Positions 43,516-52,761 of a DNA stretch of 64,000 nt are shown one piece after another. How positions within the stretch are numbered: position 1 is the stretch's first letter; every line of letters starts with the position of its first letter. A program made the translations under genes and the position numbers. The notes beneath the pieces are model-generated. The model did no database searches and was not told the DNA's origin. It saw nothing but the letters and a program-made list of their open reading frames with translations. The stretch spans positions 10,586 through 74,585 of the forward strand of contig DATGLS010000024.1 of assembly GCA_035293985.1 (NCBI GenBank), given 5' to 3'. Origin of the DNA: JAVDCA01 sp035293985. Lineage in GTDB: Bacteria; Pseudomonadota; Alphaproteobacteria; Rhizobiales; Xanthobacteraceae.

Positions 43516-44260
43516 TGCGGAATTCTTTCCATCGGCGCGGGACGTTGCGGTTGGCCGCGGCGACATCGGGATGTCGCTCCATGAACGCAATCAAGTCGGC
43601 GAGGCCCACGGCCGGCCAGTTGGCGAAATGGATCAGCACCTGCTCGATGACAGCGAGGTCCTCGGCCGTGTCGACCTCGAGCTCGATGTCCGGGCGACTA
43701 AACTCGGCCGGCGCCTCGATGTTGCGCAGGTGGTAAAGCGCCGGATTCTGGCGAATATGAAGCGTGCCGTGCTCACGTATGGCGGGATCACGGCAACGGC
43801 GCGCCGCGTCCGCGAGCGCCGTCACGGCGAACACCTCGACCTCCATGCCGGGCGGCCATGTGGTGGTGAGATCGTTGCCGACGAAGTCGAGTGTGCCGCC
43901 CGCCTGCGCGAACTCATCGACGAAATGGTCGACGATCGCGGGGTCGATCAGCGGGCAGTCGCCGAACACCTCGACCCCGACGGTTGCGCCTTGTGACTCC
44001 AGTGCCCCGACCATGCGTCCCAATACGTCGTCCTCGTCGCCCCGGAAGCAGGCGACGCCGCGGCCCGCGCAGTAACGGGCGATCGCATCGTTCTCGGCGC
44101 GGATCGAGGTGGCGACCACGATTCCGTCGAGGCGACGCGCCAGTGCCAGCCGATCGAGCAAATGGCCGAGCAGCGGTTTGCCGGCGACGATGCGCAATAC
44201 CTTGCCAGGCAGTCGCGATGACCCCATGCGGACCGCGACGATTGCAACGACTTTGCCCAT
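43505..44260 (-). CDS. SpsF-like cytidylyltransferase
   Basis: A 251-residue nucleotidyltransferase of the CMP-KDO/CMP-NeuAc synthetase superfamily: MGKVVAIVAVRMGSSRLPGK is the CTP-binding signature, VFGDCPLIDPAIVDHFVDEF the metal-binding block and DIELEVDTAEDLAVIEQVL the C-terminal signature. SpsF proteins pair with NeuB/SpsE-type synthases and activate alpha-keto acid sugars as CMP-sugars. The NeuB-like gene here is at 48721, within the same leftward run, so the two may belong to one pathway. It overlaps the next gene start by about 11 bases. Confidence 0.87.
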   Translation of the reverse strand: MGKVVAIVAVRMGSSRLPGKVLRIVAGKPLLGHLLDRLALARRLDGIVVATSIRAENDAIARYCAGRGVACFRGDEDDVLGRMVGALESQGATVGVEVFGDCPLIDPAIVDHFVDEFAQAGGTLDFVGNDLTTTWPPGMEVEVFAVTALADAARRCRDPAIREHGTLHIRQNPALYHLRNIEAPAEFSRPDIELEVDTAEDLAVIEQVLIHFANWPAVGLADLIAFMERHPDVAAANRNVPRRWKEFRSDG

Positions 44261-44306
44261 GAAATGCCGCGCGCCGATGCCTACAGGTGCCGAGGCCGAT
44301 CGTCCC

Positions 44307-46163
44307 TCACCCGCGCGCCTCCGCCATGGCAGCCTCTGCGTCGCCTTCCACGAGATCGAGGCGCTGGTGCTCGACCATCTCCCAGTAGATCCCGCGGCGG
44401 CGCAGCAGCTCGCGATGGCTGCCTTCCTCGACGATCGCGCCGGCCTCGAGCACGATGATCTTGTCGGCGCGACGGATGGTCGACAGACGGTGCGCGATGA
44501 CGAGCACCGTTCGCTTGTGCGATATCTGCTCCATGGCGTGCTGGATCGCGCGCTCCGTGAAGGTGTCGAGATTGCTGGTTGCCTCGTCGAAGATCAGGAG
44601 ATCGGGATCGGCCAGAATCGCGCGCGCGATGGCGATGCGCTGCTGCTGGCCGCCTGAAAGGCGCACGCCGCGGTCCCCCAGGATCGTGTCGTATCCCTGC
44701 GGCAGCTCGCAGATGAATTCTGACGCGGCGGCAAGCTCCGCGGCCGCGCGAACGCGATCCATCGCGATGTCGCCGCGGCCGAAGCGAATGTTGTTGGCAA
44801 CCGTGTCGTTGAAGATGAAGATGTCCTGGGTCACCACCGACACCCGGCGGCGCCAGGAATGCATGTCCAGCTCACGCAGATCGATACCATCGACCGTGAC
44901 GCGTCCGTGCTGCGGATCGTAGAGGCGGGCGATCAGCGCCATCAGCGTGCTCTTGCCGGCGCCCGACGGGCCCACCACCGCGACCATCTTGCCGCGCTCG
45001 ATCGCCGCCGAGACGTTGCGGATGACGTCTGGCTCGTCAGGCTTGTAGCGAAAGGTCACGTTCTCGAAGATCACTCCTTCACGCAACGGCGCCGCCGGCA
45101 TGTCGCCGTTCGGCTGCCGGCGCTGTTCGGTCTCCCGGTAGAAGTCCATCAGCACCGTGAACGCATGCATCTGGCCGATGATGCGGTTGCGCGCGGTGTT
45201 GATGCTGCTGACCGGCCCCATCAGACGGAACATGAGAAACAGAAACAGCAGAATCGAGCCGAACCAGAGGGTTGAACTCTCGTCTTGCACCAACGCGTTG
45301 CCGAACAGAAGCGCGCAGATGAACAGGCCGGCGAACATGCTGAGCAGCGGCGCCGTGAAGGCTTGAATGCGCGCGGTGCTGCGCACGTTGACCATGAACT
45401 CGGCGAGCCGCTGCGCGTACAAGCCGGCCATCAGCGATTCGGCCGCCGACAGCCGTACGAGCTTCATGCCGGTCATGCTTTCGAGCGTCAGCTGATTGAC
45501 CCGGTTCGCCGCTTCCGAAATCCGCTCCCCGGCGCGATAGAGCGCGCCCGTAGTAAAGTGCTTGAGCAGCGCCGATACCGACAGCACGAAAGCGACCGCC
45601 AGCAAGGTCAGCGGCCACGACACCAGCAGCATGAGACACAGGTAGACGCCGAGCGTCATCAGGTTGGTGACGACGATCGCAAAGCTGCTCAGCATATCGC
45701 TGACCCGGCGCGGCCAGCCGTAGAGGGCATTCTGCAGGACGCCGATGTCGCTTGCGTTGACATAACCGATGTCGACCGACATCAGCGCCGAATAGCTGCG
45801 GATGTTGAGATTCTGCTCCCACTGCAACGGCATGGTCTGCGCCAGGAGATCGACAAGGAACGACAGCGCGCTGCGCAGGACCATGATCATCGCCATCGCG
45901 GCGGCGAACAGCTCGATTCGCTGGTTCGGCGAGAACGCGGCGAAGAAGGCCGAGACGTGGCCGAGCAGCGGAATGCCGCGAAAGGACCCGATCTGGCCCT
46001 GCGCCTCGAGCACCGGCACCAGCAGCGAGATGCTCACACCCTCGGTCATCGCGGCTGTGAACGACAGAGCGACGAACAGCACGAACAACGTGCGCCGGCC
46101 GCTCAGCAGCGCGATGCAGCGGCGCGAGAAGTCGAGGTATTCGCGGATTTTGCCGGTAAGCAT
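44307..46163 (-). CDS. MsbA-like ABC exporter (fused membrane and ATPase domains)
   Basis: A 618-residue half-transporter working as a dimer. Six transmembrane helices occupy about 20-310; the ATPase has Walker A VVGPSGAGKSTLMA, Q-loop VVTQDIF, signature RLSGGQQQRIAIARAI, Walker B LLIFDEATSNLD and H-loop VIAHRLST. Such exporters in glycan loci move lipid-linked glycan or lipid carriers; it is the only ABC transporter here. Start ATG 46163. The 114-base gap upstream holds nothing recognisable. Confidence 0.93.
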   Translation of the reverse strand: MLTGKIREYLDFSRRCIALLSGRRTLFVLFVALSFTAAMTEGVSISLLVPVLEAQGQIGSFRGIPLLGHVSAFFAAFSPNQRIELFAAAMAMIMVLRSALSFLVDLLAQTMPLQWEQNLNIRSYSALMSVDIGYVNASDIGVLQNALYGWPRRVSDMLSSFAIVVTNLMTLGVYLCLMLLVSWPLTLLAVAFVLSVSALLKHFTTGALYRAGERISEAANRVNQLTLESMTGMKLVRLSAAESLMAGLYAQRLAEFMVNVRSTARIQAFTAPLLSMFAGLFICALLFGNALVQDESSTLWFGSILLFLFLMFRLMGPVSSINTARNRIIGQMHAFTVLMDFYRETEQRRQPNGDMPAAPLREGVIFENVTFRYKPDEPDVIRNVSAAIERGKMVAVVGPSGAGKSTLMALIARLYDPQHGRVTVDGIDLRELDMHSWRRRVSVVTQDIFIFNDTVANNIRFGRGDIAMDRVRAAAELAAASEFICELPQGYDTILGDRGVRLSGGQQQRIAIARAILADPDLLIFDEATSNLDTFTERAIQHAMEQISHKRTVLVIAHRLSTIRRADKIIVLEAGAIVEEGSHRELLRRRGIYWEMVEHQRLDLVEGDAEAAMAEARG

Positions 46164-46277
46164 CAAGCAGATGCCGCGATGGCGCCGTCAAAGATCATTG
46201 AAATCATTTCTGTTATCCCAGTTGGGGCCTCTGCAAAATTGGCCACCGAGCTCAAAAGTTGGGAATAAATACCCAGA

Positions 46278-47546
46278 TCAAAGTCGATCCAAGTTGCTCC
46301 ACACCTTATCGAAGGCGCGGTCGATCTCGTTCATGTCGGCGAATGTCTGGGGCGGGCGAATGATCTCGCACGAGAAGCTCCATTCCATCGCATGTGCGAC
46401 GTTGGGCAGCGTGTCCATGCCGTAATCGGGTGTGCCTCCCTGGTAGTGCGGGCACCTGAATGGGCACCCTTTGTCGCCGAACGCGATCAGGTTCTGGAAC
46501 ATCGGGTAGCCGTTGATCACGACGTAGCCCGGATAGAAGTCCATGCCTTCGGCGTTGAGGGCATCGACGATCCGCGCCATCGGCACCTTGATGCGTGCCG
46601 GATCGAGGCGGAGATGGAAGCGATAGTAGCTGTGACCGCACCCCGGCCGGGTCACCGGCAGGATCAGCCCGTCATAGCGTCCGAGCTTCTGCGACAGATG
46701 CGCAACAAGCTCGTACCGCGCATTGAGGAAGCTCCTGAGCTTCTTGAGCTGCTCGCGGCCGATCGCCGCCTCGATCTCGTTGAGGCGGTAGTTCCAGCCG
46801 ACCATGTTGACCAGCGACTTGACCGGCATGCCGGTCGCGACCACCGCCTCCGCGTGGTTGCGGATCATGCGCAGGCGCTGGGCGAAATCGTCGTCGTCGG
46901 TCATGATGACGCCGCCCTCCCCGGTCTGGATGATCTTGTGGTTGTTGAGGCTGTGCACGCCCATGTGACCGAGGCAGCCGGTCATGCGCCCCTTGTAGGC
47001 GATGCCGACCGATTGTGCAGCGTCCTCGATCACCACCAGAGAGTGCTTGCGCGCGATCGCCATGATCTCGTCCATCGCGGCCGGATGGCCGAAGATATGG
47101 ATCGGCATGATCGCCTTGGTGCGCGGCGTGATCTTCCGTTCCAATGCCTGCGGCGACATGCAGAACGTCTCGGGATCGATGTCGCAGAAGATCGGCACGG
47201 CATTGTTGACGACGATCGCGGTTGCGGTCGCGCTCATCGTCCAGGGCGTCGTGATCACCTCATCCCCGGGCCCGATGCCCGCGGCACCGACCGCCGCCAT
47301 CAGGCCGGAAGTCGCCGAGTTCACCGCGACTGCGTGCTTGCAATCGAAATACGCCGCCCATTCTTCCTCGAAGGCACGCACCTCAGGCCCGCCCATGAAC
47401 CAACGATTGTTCGAGCCCTCGTAGTCGGAGAGGATGCCACTGTCGAGCACACGATTGACGGCGCGCTTCTCGGCTGCGCCGATCGTGATGTGCGGCGGAT
47501 AGGGTTTGGCGCGGACCGGCGTGCCGCCCAAGAGTGCCAGCGTCAT
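46278..47546 (-). CDS. DegT/DnrJ/EryC1/StrS aminotransferase, second copy
   Basis: A 422-residue PLP enzyme. MTLALLGGTPVRAKPYPPHI opens the protein, the PLP lysine is in HSLNNHKIIQTGEGG, and IEDAAQSVGIAYKG carries the cofactor aspartate. It is about 30 residues longer than WbpE and has an unusual cysteine-containing block FRCPHYQGGTPDYGMDTLPN near the end. It lies between the ABC exporter and an unrecognised gene, in the part of the locus with the NeuB- and KdnB-like genes, and may aminate an intermediate of that pathway. Confidence 0.88.
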   Translation of the reverse strand: MTLALLGGTPVRAKPYPPHITIGAAEKRAVNRVLDSGILSDYEGSNNRWFMGGPEVRAFEEEWAAYFDCKHAVAVNSATSGLMAAVGAAGIGPGDEVITTPWTMSATATAIVVNNAVPIFCDIDPETFCMSPQALERKITPRTKAIMPIHIFGHPAAMDEIMAIARKHSLVVIEDAAQSVGIAYKGRMTGCLGHMGVHSLNNHKIIQTGEGGVIMTDDDDFAQRLRMIRNHAEAVVATGMPVKSLVNMVGWNYRLNEIEAAIGREQLKKLRSFLNARYELVAHLSQKLGRYDGLILPVTRPGCGHSYYRFHLRLDPARIKVPMARIVDALNAEGMDFYPGYVVINGYPMFQNLIAFGDKGCPFRCPHYQGGTPDYGMDTLPNVAHAMEWSFSCEIIRPPQTFADMNEIDRAFDKVWSNLDRL

Positions 47547-47562
47547 GGTCTCTGCTTCCGTC

Positions 47563-48672
47563 TCAGCTCGAAGCGGCAAGCGGCGCCCGTGCCGCCTCGG
47601 CCGCAAGTCTTACGGTCACGTCAAGCACATTCGACGCCGCCCGCGCGTCGGCGAATGCAGGCCGTCGCGGCGCACCGCGCGCCGGCGGCTGCTGTAGCCA
47701 CGCCGCAAGCTCGTCATCGCTGGCGGCGCGATCCGCAAGGCCAAGGCGCGATGCCGTGCAGCGATCCCGCCCCTGCAGATTGGGCTGGAACGAGAGCGGC
47801 CGATGACCCATCAGCGCAGCCTCGAGGAGCGCCATCGATTTCATGCCGATCACCACATCGGCATCCCACAGCAAGGGCCACAACGGCGCCTTAACAACCG
47901 TGTGCCACGCACACGCAGATGAGCCTTGCGGGGGCGCCGGACTGTCCATTGCGTTCGGATGCAGCTTCTCGACCACGGTGCAATGCAGGCCACGCGCCGC
48001 GATCGCTCGCGCCACCGCGGCGCGCACGTCGCGTTCGGTATATCCGAGCCACCCGCCGAGCGGCCCCGATCGGCCCGCAGCGTCGCCGTAGTCGGCGAGA
48101 TGCGTTTCCGACACGAACAGAATGCGCAGACCGGTCGCATCGGCGCGCCAGCAATCCGGCCGAGGCGGCGGTGTCGACGCGAACGCAGAAATGCGATCCG
48201 CCAACGCGGACAGTGATGGGCTGCCGGTGACCCGCAGCCGGGAAGCCGGTAGTCCATCCGCGTCCGCCTCATCCCGCGCCATTCGATCCGGGCAACAGAT
48301 CAGATCGCTGAGAAATGCGAGCCGGCCCGCCTCGTCGGCAAACCGCATGCGATAGTCGTACCACTCGTCGAGCACCACGACGCTCGGCACGCCCTGCTCG
48401 CGCGCCGCCGCGATCAACCGCCGCTCGGCGGCGACGAACCGGCTGGTGCCGCACACGAGCACTTGCGGCCGCTCTGCCTTGAGCAAATCCGCAGCAGCGC
48501 TCGCGTCGCCAATCCGCGCCGTTCGCGACGCGATCGCGGACTCGGCAAAGATCGGTACCGTGACGTCGGAGCCGATGACGCTTGCGCGCGGGCCCACCAA
48601 CGCGGCGACGGGCGCGAGGTTGCGCGCGCCGCCCGCGTCGATGGCACAGAACAGGAAAGGATTTCCGCTCAC
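47563..48672 (-). CDS. Unrecognised protein, possibly GT-B / 2-epimerase-like fold
   Basis: A 369-residue soluble protein. Alternating beta/alpha text (FLFCAIDAGGARNLAPVAAL, PQVLVCGTSRFVAAERRLIA, SVVVLDEWYDYRMRFADEAG, IGMKSMALLEAALMGHRPLS) resembles the two-domain GT-B fold of UDP-GlcNAc 2-epimerases and SpsG-like proteins, with the C-terminal EAALMGHRPLSFQPN like a sugar-nucleotide binding loop. I cannot name it. The start is GTG at 48672. In context (directly after NeuB) it could be a hydrolysing epimerase or a glycosyltransferase for the keto-acid sugar. Confidence 0.6.
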   Translation of the reverse strand: MSGNPFLFCAIDAGGARNLAPVAALVGPRASVIGSDVTVPIFAESAIASRTARIGDASAAADLLKAERPQVLVCGTSRFVAAERRLIAAAREQGVPSVVVLDEWYDYRMRFADEAGRLAFLSDLICCPDRMARDEADADGLPASRLRVTGSPSLSALADRISAFASTPPPRPDCWRADATGLRILFVSETHLADYGDAAGRSGPLGGWLGYTERDVRAAVARAIAARGLHCTVVEKLHPNAMDSPAPPQGSSACAWHTVVKAPLWPLLWDADVVIGMKSMALLEAALMGHRPLSFQPNLQGRDRCTASRLGLADRAASDDELAAWLQQPPARGAPRRPAFADARAASNVLDVTVRLAAEAARAPLAASS

Positions 48673-48720
48673 ACCGTCATGCCGATCAAGCGATGGCCGC
48701 TGCTCGAAATGAGCCGCGCT

Positions 48721-49782
48721 TCACGCGAGATCGCTCCACTGCAGCACGTGGTCCTCGTCGAGATCGCGCGCGAGCTTGCGTCCGATCACGGCATCCCAGA
48801 ACTCGGGGCTCACGCCGTGCGCGGGCCGCTTGTAGGTGATGTCGGCCTCGACGATGACATGGCCGGCCTTGAGCGGACGCTCGAGCACGATCGAGCGCCG
48901 CGCGTGCTCGCGCGCCGGCGCCTCGTCGGGCAGCGGCATCTTATGCGTCTGCCCCATCACGTCGCCGAGCAGGTCGAGATTGGCGATGAATTTCTTGAGA
49001 TCGTGCACATCCATCGCATGATAGTGGTCGTTGCCCGGCAAGGTCTTGTCGTGGGTGAAGTGCTTCTCGAGCACGAGCGCGCCTTTGAGCCACGCTGCCG
49101 CAAGGATCAACATGCGTTCGTCGGGTAGCGTGTGATCGGAGTAACCGATGACGTGAGTCGGAAAGGCGCGCTGCAGGCCCTCGATCATGTTGAGGTGGGC
49201 GTTGCCGTTGGGGCATGGATAGTTGAGCACGCAGTGCATCAGCACGAGGTCGGCGCAGCCCGCGTGCGCGAGCGTGTGCGCCGCCATGTCGATCTCGGCG
49301 AGCGTCGAGGCGCCGGTCGACATCACCACGGGCTTGTGCTTGCCGGCGACCTGGCGCAGCAGCGGCACGTTGTTGAGATCGGCGGACGCGACCTTGTGGA
49401 ATGGCACCAACGGATCGAGGAAATCGATCGCTGCGGCATCGAAAGGGGTCGAGACGAAGTCGATGCCGATTCGGCGGCAGTGCTCGGCAAGCGCGGAGAA
49501 CTCCTCGGCACCGAATCGGTCGTATTTCTTGAACAGCGTGAATTGGCTGTCGGTCGGCTCTTTGCTGCGGTCCCAGTAGGCCGGGCTGTGGCGCGAGGCG
49601 ATGCGTTCGGCCTTGTAGGTCTGGAACTTGGCGGCGTCGGCACCGCCCTCCTTGGCGAGGTCGATCAGGCGCTGCGCCAGCCCAAGGTCTCCCCCGTGAT
49701 TGACACCGATCTCGGCAATTACGTAGGGCCGGCTGCCGGCCGCGATCTTTCGATTGCCGAGCGTGACGTGCGGCATGGTCAT
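48721..49782 (-). CDS. NeuB-family sialic acid synthase-like protein (SpsE)
   Basis: A 353-residue phosphoenolpyruvate-dependent synthase. YVIAEIGVNHGGDLGLAQRL, DAAKFQTYKAE, FVSTPFDAAAIDFL, KVASADLNNVPLLR, MSTGASTLAEID and GYSDHTL form the TIM-barrel signature; the C-terminal SAF/antifreeze domain begins REHARRSIVLERPLKAGHVI. It condenses PEP with an amino-hexose to a nonulosonate. The specific sugar cannot be told. ATG 49782 with GGGGATGAAAG upstream; the preceding aminotransferase gene ends 7 bases away. Confidence 0.92.
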   Translation of the reverse strand: MTMPHVTLGNRKIAAGSRPYVIAEIGVNHGGDLGLAQRLIDLAKEGGADAAKFQTYKAERIASRHSPAYWDRSKEPTDSQFTLFKKYDRFGAEEFSALAEHCRRIGIDFVSTPFDAAAIDFLDPLVPFHKVASADLNNVPLLRQVAGKHKPVVMSTGASTLAEIDMAAHTLAHAGCADLVLMHCVLNYPCPNGNAHLNMIEGLQRAFPTHVIGYSDHTLPDERMLILAAAWLKGALVLEKHFTHDKTLPGNDHYHAMDVHDLKKFIANLDLLGDVMGQTHKMPLPDEAPAREHARRSIVLERPLKAGHVIVEADITYKRPAHGVSPEFWDAVIGRKLARDLDEDHVLQWSDLA

Positions 49783-49789
49783 CCCGCTT

Positions 49790-51019
49790 TCATCCCCGCT
49801 TGCGGCATTGCGTCAGTGCGTCGCGCGCGAGCGTGATCATTAGGGAGAACTGCTCGTCGGGCATCCATTGCTGGAACGGGAAGGACACCATGTTGTCGAA
49901 GAAGCGGTCGGTCTGCGGGCAATTGGCCTCGCCGAAGCCGGCCTTGCGGAACATCGGATAGCGATAGAGCGGATAGTACTGCACCGCGACCTTGACGCCC
50001 TCCGAGAACGCGAGCTGAGCGATCAGGCCGTCGCGGCTCGCCCCATATCTCGCACCGTCGTAGCGCGCCGCCATCAGATGCCAGGTGTGGGTGCAGCCCT
50101 CCGGCACCTTCTGGAAAGCGAGCTCGGGAAAATCCGCCATGGCGGCGATGAAGCGCTCGGCGCGCGCCTTGCGCTCGGCGTTGATGGCGTCGAGCCGCTC
50201 CAGCATCTTGGTACCGAGCGCGCATTGCACCTCGCCGATGCAGAAGTTGTAGGGCCACAGCCCGTCGAAATCGAAGTCGACGTCGCCCATCGCCGGCACC
50301 CAATAGCGCGGCCGCTCGCCCTCGTAGGCGCGCATGCCGTTGTGGCGGAGCCCGGGGACGAGCTTTGCGAGGTCCGGCGAGTTCAGGGTCAGCATCCCAC
50401 CCTCACCAAGCGTCGTGATGTTCTTGTGGGTGTGGAAGCTGAAGCACCCGAAGTCGCCGATCGTGCCTGCGACCTTGCCCTTGTAGCGCGCGCCGACCGC
50501 CTGGGCGACGTCCTCGACCACCATGAGCCCGCGCTCGCGCGCGAGCGCCATGATCGGGTCCATGTCGCAGACGAGGCCATAGAGGTGCACGACCAAAAGC
50601 ACCCTCGTTCGCGCTGTGACCAGCGGCCGCAGCGTGTCGGCGGTGACGACGCGCGTGTCGGGATCGATGTCGGCCCAGACGAGCTTCGCGCCGGCGCGCG
50701 CGAACGGAATGACCGAGGCCGCAAACGTATGCGCCGGCGCGATCACCTCGTCGCCCGGCTGCAGCCGACATAGCAGCGCCGCAAGCTCAAGCGCCGCGGT
50801 GCAGGATGATACCGCGAAGGCGTGCGGGCTGCCCGTATACGCCGCGAAGCGCTGCTCGAACTCGGCCTGGTAGCGCCCCTGCGTCTGCGGATCCGCATTG
50901 CGCATGGCCTCGACGACGGCGGCGATCTCCTCCTCGGTATAGCGAGAGCCGCGTCCCGACCAGGGGACCTTGATGTCGCTCTGATTGGTCGGCGCCGCCG
51001 GGTTGTCTCTAGACAGCAT
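49790..51019 (-). CDS. DegT/DnrJ/EryC1/StrS aminotransferase, third copy
   Basis: A 409-residue PLP aminotransferase with the lysine in FSFHTHKNITTLGEGGM and cofactor aspartate in MVVEDVAQAVGARYKG. The gene overlaps the upstream GT2 gene by 11 bases and lies two genes after the KdnB-like alcohol dehydrogenase. In the Kdo8N route of Shewanella an alcohol dehydrogenase (KdnB) and a PLP aminotransferase (KdnA) act in sequence; this gene is the best candidate for a KdnA-like step here, but the match to KdnA itself was not tested. Confidence 0.88.
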   Translation of the reverse strand: MLSRDNPAAPTNQSDIKVPWSGRGSRYTEEEIAAVVEAMRNADPQTQGRYQAEFEQRFAAYTGSPHAFAVSSCTAALELAALLCRLQPGDEVIAPAHTFAASVIPFARAGAKLVWADIDPDTRVVTADTLRPLVTARTRVLLVVHLYGLVCDMDPIMALARERGLMVVEDVAQAVGARYKGKVAGTIGDFGCFSFHTHKNITTLGEGGMLTLNSPDLAKLVPGLRHNGMRAYEGERPRYWVPAMGDVDFDFDGLWPYNFCIGEVQCALGTKMLERLDAINAERKARAERFIAAMADFPELAFQKVPEGCTHTWHLMAARYDGARYGASRDGLIAQLAFSEGVKVAVQYYPLYRYPMFRKAGFGEANCPQTDRFFDNMVSFPFQQWMPDEQFSLMITLARDALTQCRKRG

Positions 51020-51683
51020 CGCTTTCGTGCTTTCCCTTGAGTCGCTGCTCGAAATCCTCCCAGGCGGAACGGTCGTTGGTCATGTTGTCCTGGTGGCGGC
51101 GATAGCGGTAGAGCGGCAGCTCGATGCGGTGGATGGCGTATTTCTTCAAAAAGCGGACGCGCAGGTCGCGATCCTCGTGCATGAGGAAATTGTCGTCGTA
51201 GAGCCCGATATCGATCAGGTGGTCGGTGCGGAACATGATGCCGCAGCCGATCGGATGCTCCATGCAGTTGCGCCGCTCGATGATGTTCTCGGCGTCGTCG
51301 ACCACGAAGTAGTCGCAGGCGACGGCGTCCATGTAGGTGTTGTCCTCGAGGAAGCGCTGCAGGATGAACAGGTAGTCGCTGCGCACATAGTCGTCCGCAT
51401 CGACTCGCACGACGAACTTGCCGCGCGCGATCTTGATGGCGCGATTGAGGCTTGCAGGCAGCCCGAGCCGACCGTCGTTGCGTACGATCGAGATCTCGTC
51501 CTTGAATAGATCGAGCGCGTAGGTGGTGCGATCCGAACTGTGGTCATCGACGACGATCACCTCGTATTCGCCGAGCGCAATGCTCTGGTTCAGAACCGAG
51601 CGGATGGCACGGCCAATGAACCGCTCGGCGTTGCGCGCCGGGATGATGACCGAGGTCTGCGGTGCGAGTGCCGTCTTGGCCAT
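51009..51683 (-). CDS. Glycosyltransferase family 2
   Basis: A 224-residue GT-A glycosyltransferase: TSVIIPARNAERFIGRAIRS, VIVVDDHSSDRTTYALDLF and the metal-binding FVVRVDADDYVRSDYLFIL. It is short for GT2 and lacks membrane helices. The ATG at 51683 lies two bases after the upstream stop (TGACCATG); a GTG at 51689 is possible. Confidence 0.9.
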   Translation of the reverse strand: MAKTALAPQTSVIIPARNAERFIGRAIRSVLNQSIALGEYEVIVVDDHSSDRTTYALDLFKDEISIVRNDGRLGLPASLNRAIKIARGKFVVRVDADDYVRSDYLFILQRFLEDNTYMDAVACDYFVVDDAENIIERRNCMEHPIGCGIMFRTDHLIDIGLYDDNFLMHEDRDLRVRFLKKYAIHRIELPLYRYRRHQDNMTNDRSAWEDFEQRLKGKHESDAV

Positions 51684-51685
51684 GG

Positions 51686-52759
51686 TCACATGCGCGCGAA
51701 GATCTCCGCGACCTTGTCGCGGGTCAGCACGGACTTGAAATCGTCACCGAGCGCATTGGCAAGCGGCTTGGCGTGGATGACGGTCGCGTCGTAGAGCGCT
51801 TGCTCCTGGGCGTCGGTCAGATCGCGGCACAAGCCGCGCGGCAACTCGATCTTCTGCTGCTGCATCATGCGACGAAACTCTTCCACCTCGCGCGGATAGA
51901 ACTCTCCGAGCGCGTCGAGGGCGATGCAATTGCCGATGCAGTGGTGAGTGTGAAACACCATCGACAATCCGGCCGAGAACGGGTGCACCAGGCCGACATA
52001 GGAATTGCCGATCGCGCTGCCGCCGAGAAACGAGGCGACCATCAGCTGCTCGCGGGCGTCATCGGCCTGCATGTCGTCGGAGAGAAACACCTCGCGGCAG
52101 ATGGCGAGCGCTTGACGCGACAGCGCGTCCGCGAAGGCATGCCGGTAGCCGCCCGCGAGGCTCTCGATGCAGTGAATGTAGCTGTCCATGCCGGTGTAGA
52201 AATATTGGGCGCGCGGCACGCTCGCGGTAAGCTCCGGGTCGAGCACGAGGCGGTCGAACACCGTGTAGTCGCTGTTCATGCCGAGCTTGAGGTTCTTCGC
52301 TTGATTCATCATCACGCAGGTGCGCGAGGCCTCGGCGCCGGTGCCGGAGATGGTCGGCACGCCGATCTTGAAGACACCGGGCGCCTTGACGAGGTCCCAG
52401 CCCTGGTAGTCGGCGGCTTGGCCCGGATTGCTCAGCAGGTTCGACACCGCCTTGGCGATGTCCATGGTGCAGCCGCCGCCGATGCCGACCACCGCGGACG
52501 GGCGCACGCCTCGGCGCAACTCGCCGGCGATCGCATCGACCTGCTCGGTCGTCGGCTCGTCGGTCGTGTCGATGTAGCGCACGACGTCGGCCGGGCCGAC
52601 CGGAAGGCGGTTGGCGAGCCTGCCATCGGCGAAGAAATAGTCGACCAGGAAGACAATGCGCCGGTTCGGCGTGGAGTCCGCCTCATCCAGCAATTGCCCG
52701 ATCTGCTGCAGGGCGCCACGCCCGAGCAGATACTGGCCGACCGTCTTAGTGAGCCGCAT
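51686..52759 (-). CDS. Iron-containing alcohol dehydrogenase, KdnB-like
   Basis: A 357-residue Fe/Zn alcohol dehydrogenase. GIGGGCTMDIAKAVSNLL binds NAD(P) and the metal ligands fit Asp192, His196, His259 and His273 (MDSYIHCIES, GLVHPFSAGL, FHTHHCIGN). The phrases YIDTTDEPTTEQVDAIAG, ADYQGWDLVKAPGVFKIGVP and ELPRGLCRDLTDAQ closely match what I remember of KdnB, which oxidises C8 of Kdo in making 8-amino-Kdo. The neighbours here are a NeuB-type synthase and DegT aminotransferases, so the actual substrate may be a nonulosonate or octulosonate. ATG 52759 follows the upstream stop with two bases between (TGACCATG); a longer frame adds 10 residues. Confidence 0.85.
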   Translation of the reverse strand: MRLTKTVGQYLLGRGALQQIGQLLDEADSTPNRRIVFLVDYFFADGRLANRLPVGPADVVRYIDTTDEPTTEQVDAIAGELRRGVRPSAVVGIGGGCTMDIAKAVSNLLSNPGQAADYQGWDLVKAPGVFKIGVPTISGTGAEASRTCVMMNQAKNLKLGMNSDYTVFDRLVLDPELTASVPRAQYFYTGMDSYIHCIESLAGGYRHAFADALSRQALAICREVFLSDDMQADDAREQLMVASFLGGSAIGNSYVGLVHPFSAGLSMVFHTHHCIGNCIALDALGEFYPREVEEFRRMMQQQKIELPRGLCRDLTDAQEQALYDATVIHAKPLANALGDDFKSVLTRDKVAEIFARM

Positions 52760-52761
52760 GG

